A stretch of DNA of 64,000 nucleotides from assembly GCA_024642005.1 (NCBI GenBank), contig JAHECA010000004.1, positions 1 to 64,000 of the forward strand. Direction: 5' to 3'. Shown one piece after another: positions 42,332-51,876 of this stretch. Positions within the stretch are counted from its first letter, which is position 1. Every line of letters begins with the position of its first letter. The translations under genes were made by a program, and so were the position numbers. The DNA comes from Robiginitalea sp. Lineage in GTDB: Bacteria; Bacteroidota; Bacteroidia; Flavobacteriales; Flavobacteriaceae. The notes beneath the pieces were generated by a model. It ran no database searches, had not been told where the DNA came from, and saw nothing but the letters and a program-made list of their open reading frames with translations.

Positions 42332-43611
42332 GCCCTCAGGCGGGAGGCAATGGCCCCTGCGGCAAGGAATGCGCCCGTCCAGGCATTCTGAAAGTTGAAC
42401 CCCCCCGTCACGGCATCGATATCGAGTACTTCCCCGGCCAGAAAAAGGCCCGGGCACTTTTTGCTCTCAAACGTCTTGAAATGTATATCCTTCAGGGAAA
42501 CGCCCCCGGCAGTTACAAATTCTTCTTTGAAGGTGCTTTTCCCGTTTACCTGAAACACACTCCCCGAAAGTTGTTCCGAGAACCGTTCCAGTCCTGCCGA
42601 GGATATTTCGGCCCAGCGGGCTTCAGGGCCAATACCTGCCCCTTCGGCCAGGCGGGTCCACAACCGGGCTGGAAGCGTAGTGGCCCGGCTGCGCCAGACG
42701 GTTTTTTTGGGGTCCGATTCCCGCACCGAAGCCAGAAACGGCCTGAGGGCGCCCTGGTGGTATTCGGGCATCCAATTTACCCGCACTTTAAACCGGTAGC
42801 CGCATGCCGCAAAATACCGGGCCCCCCAGGCCGATAGCCTTAGGACAGCCGGCCCGCTGAGGCCCCAGTGTGTAATGAGTACAGGCCCTTCGGTTAGTAA
42901 CTGCCCGCTGCGCTGGGCTTTGCGGAAACTGACCCCGGCAACGAGTTCTTCCCCGGGCCCGGGGGCGAGCACTTCAAGACGTGCTTCTGCGCTGATGCCC
43001 TGGAGGTCGCTCAGGCGCGGGTCGTCTGTGCGAAATGTAAACAGGGACGGGACAGGAGGCACGATGCGGTGCCCCAGATTGCGCAATATGCGCCAAATAT
43101 GGCTGCTGCTACCCGGACAAACCAAGAGGCAACGCGCCCTGTACGTGTGGTCGGCCGTATGAATTATCCAACTGTTTTCCGGTTCAGGAGCACCCGCAAT
43201 TTCCGTAACACGGCTTCCTGTCTGAATGCCTATCCCCAGTCTTCGGGCTTCGCCCCGGAGGGCTCCGATCACCGATTCGGAAGAGTCACTTACAGGAAAC
43301 ACCCGCCCGTCGGCCTCTGTTTTGAGGGCTACCCCCAGGCTTTCGAAAAAGGCCATGGTTTCCAGGCTGGCATGGGTGTGAAATGGCCCCAGCAGCTCCC
43401 TGCCGCCTCTCGGGTAATGAGAGGCCAGCTCCCGGGCCTCCAGCGGCCGGTGGGTTACGTTACAACGGCCTCCTCCAGAGATCCGCACCTTGGAAAGCAC
43501 CTCTTTGTTCTGCTCCAGGATAAGGATGCTCGAGCCGGGATTCTGGCGACCGGTATGTATGGCCCCGTAGAATCCGGCTGCCCCACCGCCGATTACAACC
43601 AGGTCTAGCAT
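42313..43611 (-). CDS. HI0933/BaiN-like NAD(P)/FAD flavoprotein
   Basis: A 432-residue flavoprotein of the HI0933 family. FAD motifs: LDLVVIGGGAAGFYGAIHTG at the N-terminus, LSKVRISGGGRCNVTHRPLE (the family signature), CLLVCPGSSS, and at the C-terminus GLFLAGEVLDIDAVTGGFNF followed by AWTGAFLAAGAIA. Relatives are annotated as BaiN-like or aminoacetone-oxidase-like; substrates are not settled. The start ATG overlaps the stop of the glycerophosphodiesterase gene (TAATG), so it follows that gene in a two-gene operon. Confidence 0.85.
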   Translation of the reverse strand: MLDLVVIGGGAAGFYGAIHTGRQNPGSSILILEQNKEVLSKVRISGGGRCNVTHRPLEARELASHYPRGGRELLGPFHTHASLETMAFFESLGVALKTEADGRVFPVSDSSESVIGALRGEARRLGIGIQTGSRVTEIAGAPEPENSWIIHTADHTYRARCLLVCPGSSSHIWRILRNLGHRIVPPVPSLFTFRTDDPRLSDLQGISAEARLEVLAPGPGEELVAGVSFRKAQRSGQLLTEGPVLITHWGLSGPAVLRLSAWGARYFAACGYRFKVRVNWMPEYHQGALRPFLASVRESDPKKTVWRSRATTLPARLWTRLAEGAGIGPEARWAEISSAGLERFSEQLSGSVFQVNGKSTFKEEFVTAGGVSLKDIHFKTFESKKCPGLFLAGEVLDIDAVTGGFNFQNAWTGAFLAAGAIASRLRAQESAR

Positions 43612-44357
43612 TAACGCATACGATCGGGATAATTCGTGAAGATACCGTCGACCCCCATGGCCTTCAGCTCTTCGTACTGTTTGGGTTCATTTACGGTCCA
43701 AACATTGATCTTGAAGCCGGCATCGTGGATGGCTCTGGCCTTTTCGGGGGAAATTTTGCCGTAAGCCGGGTTAATGGCCTCGGCCGCGAGTTCTTTGGCC
43801 ACTGCCAGGGCTTCGGTTGGATCCCCTTCGGTGAGCACGGCGATACGGGCACCGGGGTCAAGGGCGCGGTAAGCCCTGAGCTCGTCCCAGTTAAAGCTGG
43901 ATATAAGGAACTGGTTTGGCGACCAACCCTGTTGCCCGCTGTAATAGGAAGTGATCACTTGCACGCGCTCGGCCGTGCCAGCCCCTTTCAACTCGATATT
44001 GAGGGGCACACGGTGGTCGATCAGCTGCAACACATCCTGCAGCATGGGAATTTTGTGCCCTCCTTCCAAAGTGAGCTGCTTCAGGTCGAAAATATTGTAC
44101 TCCTCAATCTTTCCCCCTCCGTTTGACAGGCGGTCTACCGTCTCGTCGTGGAACACCACGATTTCCCCGCTCTCAATTTTAAATACATCAATCTCAATCA
44201 TGTCGACCCCGAGTTCCAGGGCCTTTTGGACAGAAGAAAGGGTGTTCTCCGTTTCGTAGCCCATCGCCCCGCGATGGCCGATAATCAAGGGCTGTTTTCC
44301 CGAACTGGTGCACGCACTCATACCGCATAAAAGTAGGATTCCTGCTAGAATTCGCAT
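43611..44357 (-). CDS. Glycerophosphodiester phosphodiesterase (lipoprotein)
   Basis: Hydrolyses glycerophosphodiesters to glycerol 3-phosphate and an alcohol in the envelope. About 248 residues from MRILAGILLLCGMSACTSSG with the lipid Cys at about 16. Metal-site motifs of the GDPD TIM barrel: IIGHRGAMGYETENTLSS (His, Arg, Glu) and MIEIDVFKIESGEIVVFHDE (Glu, Asp, His). NIELKG and KINVWTVNEPKQYEELKAMG are later family blocks. A Met 22 codons upstream lacks a signal-peptide layout and is rejected. With glpK and glpF next door, it fits a glycerolipid-scavenging neighbourhood. Confidence 0.9.
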   Translation of the reverse strand: MRILAGILLLCGMSACTSSGKQPLIIGHRGAMGYETENTLSSVQKALELGVDMIEIDVFKIESGEIVVFHDETVDRLSNGGGKIEEYNIFDLKQLTLEGGHKIPMLQDVLQLIDHRVPLNIELKGAGTAERVQVITSYYSGQQGWSPNQFLISSFNWDELRAYRALDPGARIAVLTEGDPTEALAVAKELAAEAINPAYGKISPEKARAIHDAGFKINVWTVNEPKQYEELKAMGVDGIFTNYPDRMR

Positions 44358-44501
44358 GTTGTCTTCAATTTGTCGGACTAAAATACCAATTCCCGGGTTA
44401 CCTGCCAGACCAGGCCGATGCAATTTTCGGGGCCGGCAGGCCCGCTGCTAAATAAGATTGATTATATTTAATTCACTATTAACCAATTAAACAACTCAAG
44501 T

Positions 44502-44933
44502 ATGTTCAACAAACAAAATATTGTGGCTACCCTGGTGGGGGCCGTTGTTCTCTTTCTGCTGGGGTGGGTTATCTGGGGTATGGCCGCCATGAGCTTTTTT
44601 GAAGCACATTCCAACACCGCCCTGATGAAGCCCGATGCAGAAATGAACCTGCTGTTGGTATTCCTGGGCAACCTGTTCGCCGCTTTCGCAATGAGCAGCC
44701 TCTACGGGAAATGGGCCCGGGGGCATCACAGTGCCTCGGAAGGCCTGAGTTTCGGGGCCTGTATTGGCTTATTCGTGGGGCTCGGCATGGGCCTGGTCTG
44801 GATGGGAACCAGCAACATGATGGACACCACCGGTCATATAGTGGAAGCCGTACTCGACATTGTTTATTACGCGATCGGGGGCGCTGTGATTGCCCTGGTC
44901 TACAAGGCGACGGCCTCAAAAGAGGCGGCCTGA
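44502..44933 (+). CDS. Four-helix membrane protein (DUF1761-like)
   Basis: A 143-residue hydrophobic protein with four predicted spans: VATLVGAVVLFLLGWVIWG, LLLVFLGNLFAAFAMSSLYG, SFGACIGLFVGLGMGLVWMG and IVYYAIGGAVIALVYKA. Between spans one and two is a short polar loop with MSFFEAHSNTALMKPDAEM. The layout is like DUF1761 and related small membrane families, but the match is only by shape. A TATATTTA element near 44459-44466 could be its -7 region. It ends just before a strong bidirectional terminator shared with the convergent alpha-amylase gene. Confidence 0.6.
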   Translation: MFNKQNIVATLVGAVVLFLLGWVIWGMAAMSFFEAHSNTALMKPDAEMNLLLVFLGNLFAAFAMSSLYGKWARGHHSASEGLSFGACIGLFVGLGMGLVWMGTSNMMDTTGHIVEAVLDIVYYAIGGAVIALVYKATASKEAA

Positions 44934-44947
44934 TAAACTGAGACAAA

Positions 44948-44989
44948 CTGAACAAAAGCGGCCGGGAATCCCCGGCCGCTTTTGTTCAG
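44948..44989. terminator. Bidirectional terminator between the membrane protein and alpha-amylase genes
   Basis: A perfect 19-bp stem, CTGAACAAAAGCGGCCGGG with its complement, around a 4-nt loop; the arms carry AAAA and TTTT so it can work both ways. The right arm covers the stop codon of the alpha-amylase gene. Confidence 0.9.
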
Positions 44990-46872
44990 GGAATCAGGTG
45001 CAGGATTACCGACTCCAGAGGAGCCAGTTCCAGGCGGATATTACCCCGTCCATCTACCACCTCGAGCCGGAAGGTCCCTCTCCCATATAGCATTTCCTGC
45101 AGGGGGTACGACCCTGCTTCTAGGCCCCACTGCTCAACCACCCCTTCGGGCACCTTCAAATCGAGGGTGTATGATCGCTGCATATCGAAGTTGCTGACAA
45201 CCACCAGCCGGTCATCTCCTTTCCAGCGCACGAATGAATATACCCGGTGATCGTATCCGGGGCTGTGCTCCTTGTTGTAGTAGTGAATATCGTGATACGC
45301 ACCCATCAGGGCCTCGCTCCCGATCGTGAAATTGAGCAGACGGCTGTAAAAATCGCGCAATTCGGCTTCGGCGGGGCTCAGCGCGCCCCCGTCAAAAGCC
45401 CCCCCGTTCATCCAGCGCTGATGATTGGGAACCCCTACATAGTCGAAAATTGAGGTGCGAGATGGCTTACCGAAGCCGGCGTTTTCGGCCCCCGGCTCAC
45501 CCACTTCCTGTCCAAAATAGATTAGCGTGGGAGAAGTGCTCAGGGTGGCCGAAACCACCATCGCAGGCCGGGCCAGCTCGGCATTTCCGGCAAACTCCGG
45601 GGAGGCAATGCGCTGTTCGTCGTGATTTTCCAGGAAGTGAAGCATATGGTGTTCTATATCGGCCAACCCCTGCTGAACTACCGGGATGTGGTCGGTCCAG
45701 CCATACCCTTTGATAATGTGCTTTAGGCTGTCGTACAGCTCCACTTTGTCGTAGAGGTAGTCCATCTTTCCTTTCCGGATGTAATCGCGGTAGCGGGAGG
45801 GGTTGTAAACCTCAGCCAGCAGGAAGGCCCCCGGGTTGCGGGCCTTGATGTGGGCATTCAGGTAACTCCAGAATTCCACGGGCACCATCTCGGCCATGTC
45901 ATACCGGAACCCGTCTACCCCCTGCTCGAGCCAGTAGAGGGCAATGTCTCGGAATTTACTCCACGACGATGGCACCTTTTTCCCCTGCCAGAACTCCAGG
46001 TGAGCCCTCCAATCGAGCTCCCTGTAGACTTCGGGCAAGGTGTCGAAATCGATTTGCCCGTCGGGCCGAACCCCGTAGTTGACCTTTACGGTTTCGTACC
46101 AGTCATTCATGTCGGGCCGGGCCAGGCGCGAACCGTTCCCGGTCCAGCGGGCCGGGTTCTCTTCAAAGGCGCCGTCTGCTCCGGGGTGCGCCTCCCCGCC
46201 CAGAGGCCGGTATCCCTCCCGCCAGTTCGGGACCTGGAAGGCCTGCCCCGGCAGGTAGTAGAAATTATTGTCCGGGCTGTATTCCACCCTGGTGTCGTCG
46301 TCGGCTCCGAAGGGCCTTAGCCCCGCCGGGGTCGACTGCCCATCATAGCGCCGGGCCACGTGGTTGGGAACAATGTCGATGAGCACCTTCATGCCGGCCT
46401 GGTGGGTGCGGTCGACCAGGGCCCGGAACTCCTCGAGACGGGCGGCTACATTGGTGGCCAGGTCGGGGTTTACATTGTAATAGTCCTTGACGGCATAGGG
46501 CGAACCGGCCCGGCCCTTTACCACATCCGGGTCGTCTGAAGGCAGGCCGAAAGCACTGTAGTCGGTAACCATGGCATGGTGTAACACCCCCGTATACCAG
46601 ATGTGGGTAACCCCCAGTCCGCGGATGGCAGCAAGGGCTTCAGGGGTGAAATCGGAAAATTTGCCGACCCCGTTTTCCTCCAGGGTCCCCCAGGGCTTGT
46701 TGGTGGTGTTCGAATTGCCGAACAGGCGCGTAAAAACCTGGTACACCACTGCTTTCCGTGCTGTTTTCATAGTGTTTTCATCTTGTTTGGCCTCCGGCTG
46801 CTCCGACCCACTCCCGCAGCCGAGCAACAGCATGACGGTGAGGAAAGCCCGGAGGGATTGCTTGGTTCGCAT
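44986..46872 (-). CDS. GH13 alpha-amylase-type lipoprotein
   Basis: Cleaves alpha-1,4-glucans outside the cytoplasm. The 628-residue product has a lipoprotein signal (VMLLLGCGSGSE, Cys at about 19) and a GH13 barrel: region I IDIVPNHVARR, region II GVDGFRYDMAE (nucleophile Asp at about 325), region III FLLAEVYNP (acid/base Glu at about 354) and region IV FLENHDEQR (Asp at about 418). A C-terminal beta-sandwich follows. It is the last of four genes, 2 bp after the other GH13 gene, and probably sits on the outer membrane like SusG. Confidence 0.88.
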   Translation of the reverse strand: MRTKQSLRAFLTVMLLLGCGSGSEQPEAKQDENTMKTARKAVVYQVFTRLFGNSNTTNKPWGTLEENGVGKFSDFTPEALAAIRGLGVTHIWYTGVLHHAMVTDYSAFGLPSDDPDVVKGRAGSPYAVKDYYNVNPDLATNVAARLEEFRALVDRTHQAGMKVLIDIVPNHVARRYDGQSTPAGLRPFGADDDTRVEYSPDNNFYYLPGQAFQVPNWREGYRPLGGEAHPGADGAFEENPARWTGNGSRLARPDMNDWYETVKVNYGVRPDGQIDFDTLPEVYRELDWRAHLEFWQGKKVPSSWSKFRDIALYWLEQGVDGFRYDMAEMVPVEFWSYLNAHIKARNPGAFLLAEVYNPSRYRDYIRKGKMDYLYDKVELYDSLKHIIKGYGWTDHIPVVQQGLADIEHHMLHFLENHDEQRIASPEFAGNAELARPAMVVSATLSTSPTLIYFGQEVGEPGAENAGFGKPSRTSIFDYVGVPNHQRWMNGGAFDGGALSPAEAELRDFYSRLLNFTIGSEALMGAYHDIHYYNKEHSPGYDHRVYSFVRWKGDDRLVVVSNFDMQRSYTLDLKVPEGVVEQWGLEAGSYPLQEMLYGRGTFRLEVVDGRGNIRLELAPLESVILHLIP

Positions 46873-46874
46873 AG

Positions 46875-48773
46875 CTATTGGGCAGGGATTAATACATAAG
46901 CTCCCTTGCGGGATAAGGTTACAGCATCGCCCCAGAGCAGCTCCTGGCCACTGACCAGGTCGGTGAAGACACGCCCCTCCAGACCCAGTTCGGCAAAGCG
47001 CCCAAGGTCGAGTCTAACCGGCTGCTCCTGCTTGTTGAGCAAAAGCACCACAGTTTCGTCCCCGGCTTGCCTCGCCAGCAGGTAAATGCCCTGCTCCGGG
47101 GCAAAATGCCGCGTAAGACCCGCTGTAAGCGCCTGGCTTGCCTTTCGGTATTGCAACAGGCTCCGCAGTGTTTGCTGCATGCGGCGTTCGGGGGCATCGA
47201 GCCCGGCCCCGGTAAAGGCATTTTTCGGGCTTCCCTTCCAACCTCCCGGGAAGTCGGTGCGAATGAGTCCGTGATCGCCGGGCTTGGCCGAATTCTGCAT
47301 GAGGATTTCGGTGCCGTAATAAAGCTGGGGCGTTCGGGGGGCTGTCAGGATAAATGCCACGGTCATTTCGGCCAGTTCCGGCGATTCTCCCACCTGGGTA
47401 TAGAGGCGATCCATGTCGTGGTTGTCGCCGAATAACAGCAAGTATTCGGGGCGGGCGTAGGAAAAGTCGTTGGCCAGGGCCTCATAGAGCCTGATGAGCC
47501 CGCTGTCCCAGTCTTCGTCTTCCCTGAGGGCTTCGATAAGGGTACGCTGCAACGGGAAATCCATGGCAGAGCGCAAGTGGGAGCGGTACCCGTCTCGGTT
47601 CCCCGCCCCATCCTGCCAGTATCCGACCACCAGGGGGTTGTACGACCACTCTTCGCCAACAATGCTGAAATCGGGGTATTCCCGCATGATGGCTCCGGCC
47701 CAGGACGCTGTGAAGGCCTTGTCGGCATAGGGGTAGGTATCCTGCCGTATGCCCCCGAGGCCCAGGGTCTCAATCCACCAGATGCTGTTCTGTACCAGGT
47801 AGCGGGCCAAGAAGGGGTTTGACTGGTTCAGGTCGGGCATAGAAGGAACAAACCAGCCATCATGCATCAATTTCTTGTCTGCCTCTGTGGCATAAGGGTC
47901 CTGGTTTACGGTGCGGCGGTGGTTGGTAACGGGTACCTGCTTGCCGGCTTCGAATGTATCCTGCATGTTTACCCAGTCCGAAAAGGGCAGGTCGGCCATC
48001 CACCAATGATACAACCCGCAGTGGTTCACAACCTGGTCCATAATCAGTTTGATGCCTTTTTGCCGGGCCTTTTCGGCCAGCTCCACATAGGTCTGCAGGG
48101 TGCCAAAGCGGGGATCTACCTCATAGTAATCGGTAATGGCATAGCCGTGATACGACTGGCGGGGCATGTCGTTGGTCAGCAAGGGGCTTGGCCAAAGCGC
48201 CGTTACCCCAAGGTCGGCCAGGTAATCGAGGTGGTCGATAATACCCCTGAGGTCGCCCCCGTGCCGGGCGTAGTCGTCGGTGCGGTCGACCCGGGTTTCG
48301 CGCATGCCGGGAACGCTGTCGTTCGTCGGGTCCCCGTTGGCAAACCGGTCGGGTGTAATCAGATACACCGCATCGGCCGGGCCAAAACCCATGAAATGGC
48401 CGGCAGGCCGGGTACGGCCCTCCAGGGAAAAGGCCACCGACCGCTGCAGACGCCCAGCACAGGCAAAGGTAAAGTTGAGGGTGCCAGGCTCAGCATCGGC
48501 CCCGAGTTCGAGGTCGAGGAACAGGTAAGAAGGGCTGTCTGCGCGGTGGACCTGCACCAGGCTTACTCCCGGGTAATCGAGTGCCACTTCACAGCTGCCG
48601 ATCGCTTCCCCGTACACCATCAGCTGCAGGGCACTGTCGCGCATGCCGGTCCACCAGCCCGGGGGTTCCACCCGTAGCTGGGCCTTGAGAGTATGCGGCG
48701 TCTGCATCATCCCCATCACAAATAATACCCACAGTGCCCGGCGCAGCCCACAGCCCCCCGGCGCTTCACACAT
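46875..48773 (-). CDS. GH13 cyclomaltodextrinase/neopullulanase-like enzyme (SusA type)
   Basis: A 632-residue exported enzyme that should cut maltodextrins in the periplasm. After a signal peptide (LWVLFVMGMMQTPHTLKAQ) comes an Ig-like N-terminal domain (about 35-120, RVEPPGWWTGMRDSALQLMV) typical of cyclomaltodextrinases, then the GH13 barrel: MDQVVNHCG, GGIRQDTYPYAD (nucleophile Asp at about 345), IVGEEWSYNP (Glu at about 374) and FGDNHDMDR (Asp). Its ATG overlaps the GH65 stop by 8 bp. It works with GH65 in the same operon: it yields maltose and short oligomers for phosphorolysis. Confidence 0.88.
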   Translation of the reverse strand: MCEAPGGCGLRRALWVLFVMGMMQTPHTLKAQLRVEPPGWWTGMRDSALQLMVYGEAIGSCEVALDYPGVSLVQVHRADSPSYLFLDLELGADAEPGTLNFTFACAGRLQRSVAFSLEGRTRPAGHFMGFGPADAVYLITPDRFANGDPTNDSVPGMRETRVDRTDDYARHGGDLRGIIDHLDYLADLGVTALWPSPLLTNDMPRQSYHGYAITDYYEVDPRFGTLQTYVELAEKARQKGIKLIMDQVVNHCGLYHWWMADLPFSDWVNMQDTFEAGKQVPVTNHRRTVNQDPYATEADKKLMHDGWFVPSMPDLNQSNPFLARYLVQNSIWWIETLGLGGIRQDTYPYADKAFTASWAGAIMREYPDFSIVGEEWSYNPLVVGYWQDGAGNRDGYRSHLRSAMDFPLQRTLIEALREDEDWDSGLIRLYEALANDFSYARPEYLLLFGDNHDMDRLYTQVGESPELAEMTVAFILTAPRTPQLYYGTEILMQNSAKPGDHGLIRTDFPGGWKGSPKNAFTGAGLDAPERRMQQTLRSLLQYRKASQALTAGLTRHFAPEQGIYLLARQAGDETVVLLLNKQEQPVRLDLGRFAELGLEGRVFTDLVSGQELLWGDAVTLSRKGAYVLIPAQ

Positions 48774-51072
48774 GTGTCGTGCTTCCGGGCCTAATCACCA
48801 CCCGCTTGTCGAACACCCTGATAGACATTTCATCCTTGCCCTCCAGTTCGAAGGAGCAGCCCTTGCCGGTAACCGTCACTTTCAGGATGCGGTGGCGGAA
48901 ATTGATCTTGAAGGAGTACGACTTCCACTCCTTGGGGATACGCGGGCTGAAGGTAAGCTTGTCATCGCGCATGCGCATGCCCCCGAAACCTTCCACGATA
49001 CTCATCCAGGTTCCGGCCATCGAGGTGATGTGAAGGCCTTCGTGCACTTCCTTGTTATAGTCGTCGAGATCGAGGCGGGAGGTGCGGAGGTAAAACGCGT
49101 AGGCCTGGTCCATCCGGTCGAGTTTAGCCGCCTGTATCGCATGCACGCAGGGCGAAAGGGAAGACTCGTGCACCGTAAAGGGCTCGTAGAAGTCAAAATG
49201 CCGCTCGAGCTCTTCCAGGCTGAACTGGTCCTCAAATAAGTAGAAGCCCTGCAGGGTGTCGGCCTGCTTGATGTAAGGCGAACGGAGGATGCGGTCCCAG
49301 CTCCATTTCTGGTTCAGGGGGCGGTGCTTGCGATCGAGCTTGGCTACCGGAATCAGTTCCTTGTCGAGAAAATTGTCTTGCTGCAGAAATACCTGGTGCC
49401 TGTCGCTGTAGGGCAGATACATATTCTCCACTACCTTCTTCCAGTTATCCCGTTCGCGGTCGCTCAGGTGTGTGAGGCCGATAACGCGGTCATAGTCTTC
49501 GGGGTAGCCCTCTTTCACCTTGGTCAGCTGTTCCAGGCAGTACCCAATGCACCACCGGGCAATATAGTTGGTGTACCAGTTGTTGTTCACGTTGTTCTCG
49601 TACTCATTGGGGCCCGTTACCCCAAGTATCACATACTGCTGCTTCTGCTCCGAGAAGGAAGCCCGTTGGTTCCAGAACCGGGCGATGCCGATAAGCACTT
49701 CGAGGCCCATCTCCGGGATGTAGCTGTAATCTCCCGTGTACCGGTAGTAGTTGAAAATGGCAAAGGCGATGGCGCCGTTGCGGTGAATTTCCTCAAAGGT
49801 AATTTCCCATTCGTTGTGGCATTCCTCCCCGTTCATGGTCACCATCGGATAGAGGGCCGCCCCTCCGGTAAAGCCAAGTTTTCCCGCATTCTCAATGGCT
49901 TTATCCAGTTGGTTGTACCGGTACTTGAGCAGGTTGCGGGCCACGTGCTGGTCTTTGGTGGCCATGTAAAAAGGGATGCAGTAGGCCTCGGTGTCCCAGT
50001 AGGTGCTGCCCCCATATTTTTCACCCGTAAAGCCTTTCGGGCCGATATTCAGCCTCGAATCGCGTCCGGTATAGGTCTGATTCAGGTGATAGATGTTGAA
50101 CCGGATGCCCTGCTGGGCTTTTACGTCGCCCTCTATGGCGATGTCGCTCATTTCCCAAACCCGGGCCCAGGCAGCGGCCTGTGCCTTAAGCAGGGTGTCG
50201 AACCCTGCGGACAGGGCTTTGTCCAGTACCCGGTCGGCCGCTTGCCGCAGCCCATCCCTGGAATGGTTCCGGTCTGAGGTGTACCCGCCATACTTGAAGA
50301 GCACCAGGGGCTGGCCGGCGGGTACATCCACGCGGTAGCCCAGCCCGATTCGCTTCCCTTCACCCTGGCTTTCACCCCCCGGGTTTATAACAGCCCCATT
50401 GAGTTCCAGGCGGGAGTCCATAAAGGTACAGATATGGAAGTGGGTCTTGAGCGTCCGGGCTTCAATATAGGCCCGTGAGCCTGCCCCGTTCACGGCGGTA
50501 GTCTCCCAGAAGGGGTCGTCCCAGTTGGTGTCTTCGTTGTGGATGCCGCTGTCGAGATACGGTTCCAGTTCCAGGACGGCATCGGCTCCCAGCGGGGTTA
50601 TGGCATAGCGAATGGCACCCAGCTCGTCCAGTTCCATCGAGAGGAAACGGATGGCTTCGACCGCAACCACGGCCCCGTTGGCCAATGTTGCTTCAAAAGT
50701 GCGGCGGTACCAACCCTCCTTCATATTCAGTTCGCGACGGAACTTGCTTATGGCTGTACAGGTATTCAGGTCGAGGGGCTCCCCGTTTACAGCGACATCT
50801 ATCCCGATCCAGTTCGGGGCGTTGATCACCTTGGCAAAATATTCGGGGTAGCCATTTTTCCACCAGCCTACCCGGGTTTTATCGGGGTAGTAAACACCTC
50901 CGATATAACTGCCTTGAAAAGTGGGGCCGGTATAGCGCTCTTCAAAATTCGTGCGCTGGCCCATGGCACCATTGCCCAGGCTGAACAAACTTTCAGACGA
51001 TTTGATGCGTGCCGGGTCGTATCCTTCTTCTAAGATAGACCAATCATTGGGGATGATGTAATCCTGGTTCAT
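48766..51072 (-). CDS. GH65 maltose phosphorylase family protein
   Basis: Phosphorolyses maltose (or a related alpha-disaccharide) to glucose and beta-glucose 1-phosphate. About 768 residues from MNQDYIIPNDWSILEEGYDP with no signal peptide, so cytoplasmic. GH65 blocks: SLFSLGNGAMGQRTNFEERY (N-domain), EKYGGSTYWDTEAYCIPFY, NGEECHNEWEITFEEIH and the catalytic acid in GVTGPNEYENNVNNNWY (Glu at about 490), as in Lactobacillus maltose phosphorylase. An upstream in-frame Met would add 60 residues overlapping pgmB and is rejected. It starts 7 bp after pgmB, which uses its product. Confidence 0.9.
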   Translation of the reverse strand: MNQDYIIPNDWSILEEGYDPARIKSSESLFSLGNGAMGQRTNFEERYTGPTFQGSYIGGVYYPDKTRVGWWKNGYPEYFAKVINAPNWIGIDVAVNGEPLDLNTCTAISKFRRELNMKEGWYRRTFEATLANGAVVAVEAIRFLSMELDELGAIRYAITPLGADAVLELEPYLDSGIHNEDTNWDDPFWETTAVNGAGSRAYIEARTLKTHFHICTFMDSRLELNGAVINPGGESQGEGKRIGLGYRVDVPAGQPLVLFKYGGYTSDRNHSRDGLRQAADRVLDKALSAGFDTLLKAQAAAWARVWEMSDIAIEGDVKAQQGIRFNIYHLNQTYTGRDSRLNIGPKGFTGEKYGGSTYWDTEAYCIPFYMATKDQHVARNLLKYRYNQLDKAIENAGKLGFTGGAALYPMVTMNGEECHNEWEITFEEIHRNGAIAFAIFNYYRYTGDYSYIPEMGLEVLIGIARFWNQRASFSEQKQQYVILGVTGPNEYENNVNNNWYTNYIARWCIGYCLEQLTKVKEGYPEDYDRVIGLTHLSDRERDNWKKVVENMYLPYSDRHQVFLQQDNFLDKELIPVAKLDRKHRPLNQKWSWDRILRSPYIKQADTLQGFYLFEDQFSLEELERHFDFYEPFTVHESSLSPCVHAIQAAKLDRMDQAYAFYLRTSRLDLDDYNKEVHEGLHITSMAGTWMSIVEGFGGMRMRDDKLTFSPRIPKEWKSYSFKINFRHRILKVTVTGKGCSFELEGKDEMSIRVFDKRVVIRPGSTTHV

Positions 51073-51079
51073 TTCCAAA

Positions 51080-51748
51080 TTATTGATAGGTTTTGGGCTC
51101 CGTGCTGAGGAGCCTGTCGATAAAACTGATTTCGATTTCCGTAAAGTCGCCAAAGACCTGACAGGCCTCCGAAAGCACGTCGGCCTGGCCAATGCCGATG
51201 CTAAACATCCCCGCGGCATTGGCCGCGGCAATGCCCGCCTGGGCATCTTCAAACACCACGCATTGCCGAGGCGCCAAACCGAGGCGCTCTGCTGCGAGCA
51301 AAAAGACCTGGGGATCGGGCTTGGCCTTCACGACTTTATTACCGTCAATCACGGCTTTAAAGTACGAACTAAGCCCCACCTTTTCAAGGATGGGCCCTGC
51401 ATTCTTGCTGGCCGAACCCAGGGCCATGGGCACCCCCCGCTCCCGGAGGTATTTGAGCACTTTGGGCACGTCGGGCAAAATCTCCGAGGCATCCATCCGG
51501 GCAATATAGCTTAGGTAATCCTCATTTTTTTCGAGAAGCCAGGTGTCGAATTGGGTTTGGGATACCTGCAATCCACCCATTTCGAGCAGCATTTCCAGGC
51601 AGCGCCTGCGGCTTACCCCTTTGAAGCGCTCGTTGTCTTCTTCCGTAAAGGCAATGCCCAGCTGGTCTGCCAGGTGCTTCCAGGCCAGGTAGTGGTATTT
51701 GGCGGTGTCGACAATTACACCGTCGAGGTCAAAGATGAAACCTTTCAT
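51080..51748 (-). CDS. pgmB: Beta-phosphoglucomutase
   Basis: Converts beta-glucose 1-phosphate from the GH65 phosphorylase into glucose 6-phosphate. A 222-residue HAD-superfamily enzyme: MKGFIFDLDGVIVDTAKYHY holds the nucleophile Asp (8) and the acid/base Asp (10), the cap begins LAWKHLADQLGIAF, motif II is LGSASKNAGP, KAKPDPQVFLLA carries the motif III Lys, and VFEDAQAGIAAANAAGM is motif IV. Length is typical. It is first in the operon pgmB-GH65-GH13-GH13; the -7 element at 51804-51811 suggests a promoter of its own. Confidence 0.92.
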   Translation of the reverse strand: MKGFIFDLDGVIVDTAKYHYLAWKHLADQLGIAFTEEDNERFKGVSRRRCLEMLLEMGGLQVSQTQFDTWLLEKNEDYLSYIARMDASEILPDVPKVLKYLRERGVPMALGSASKNAGPILEKVGLSSYFKAVIDGNKVVKAKPDPQVFLLAAERLGLAPRQCVVFEDAQAGIAAANAAGMFSIGIGQADVLSEACQVFGDFTEIEISFIDRLLSTEPKTYQ

Positions 51749-51803
51749 AACTGTTGCAGGGTTGGCTTTTAGCCCGGTGGTTTTTCAACCGGTATTTGCG
51801 CTT

Positions 51804-51811
51804 CAAATATA
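51804..51811 (-). promoter_or_regulatory. -7 element of the pgmB operon
   Basis: TATATTTG on the minus strand, a perfect TAnnTTTG, 55 bp from the pgmB start. No TTG sits at the usual -33 distance, so activation by a bound protein is possible. A GGTT-GAAA-AACC dyad (within 51774-51792) lies between it and the gene. Confidence 0.5.
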
Positions 51812-51876
51812 TATAAGGAATTCGGATCGGGGAGGGAAGGCGACCATTTCACGGTCACAATCCGTTCTGCGGGCCC

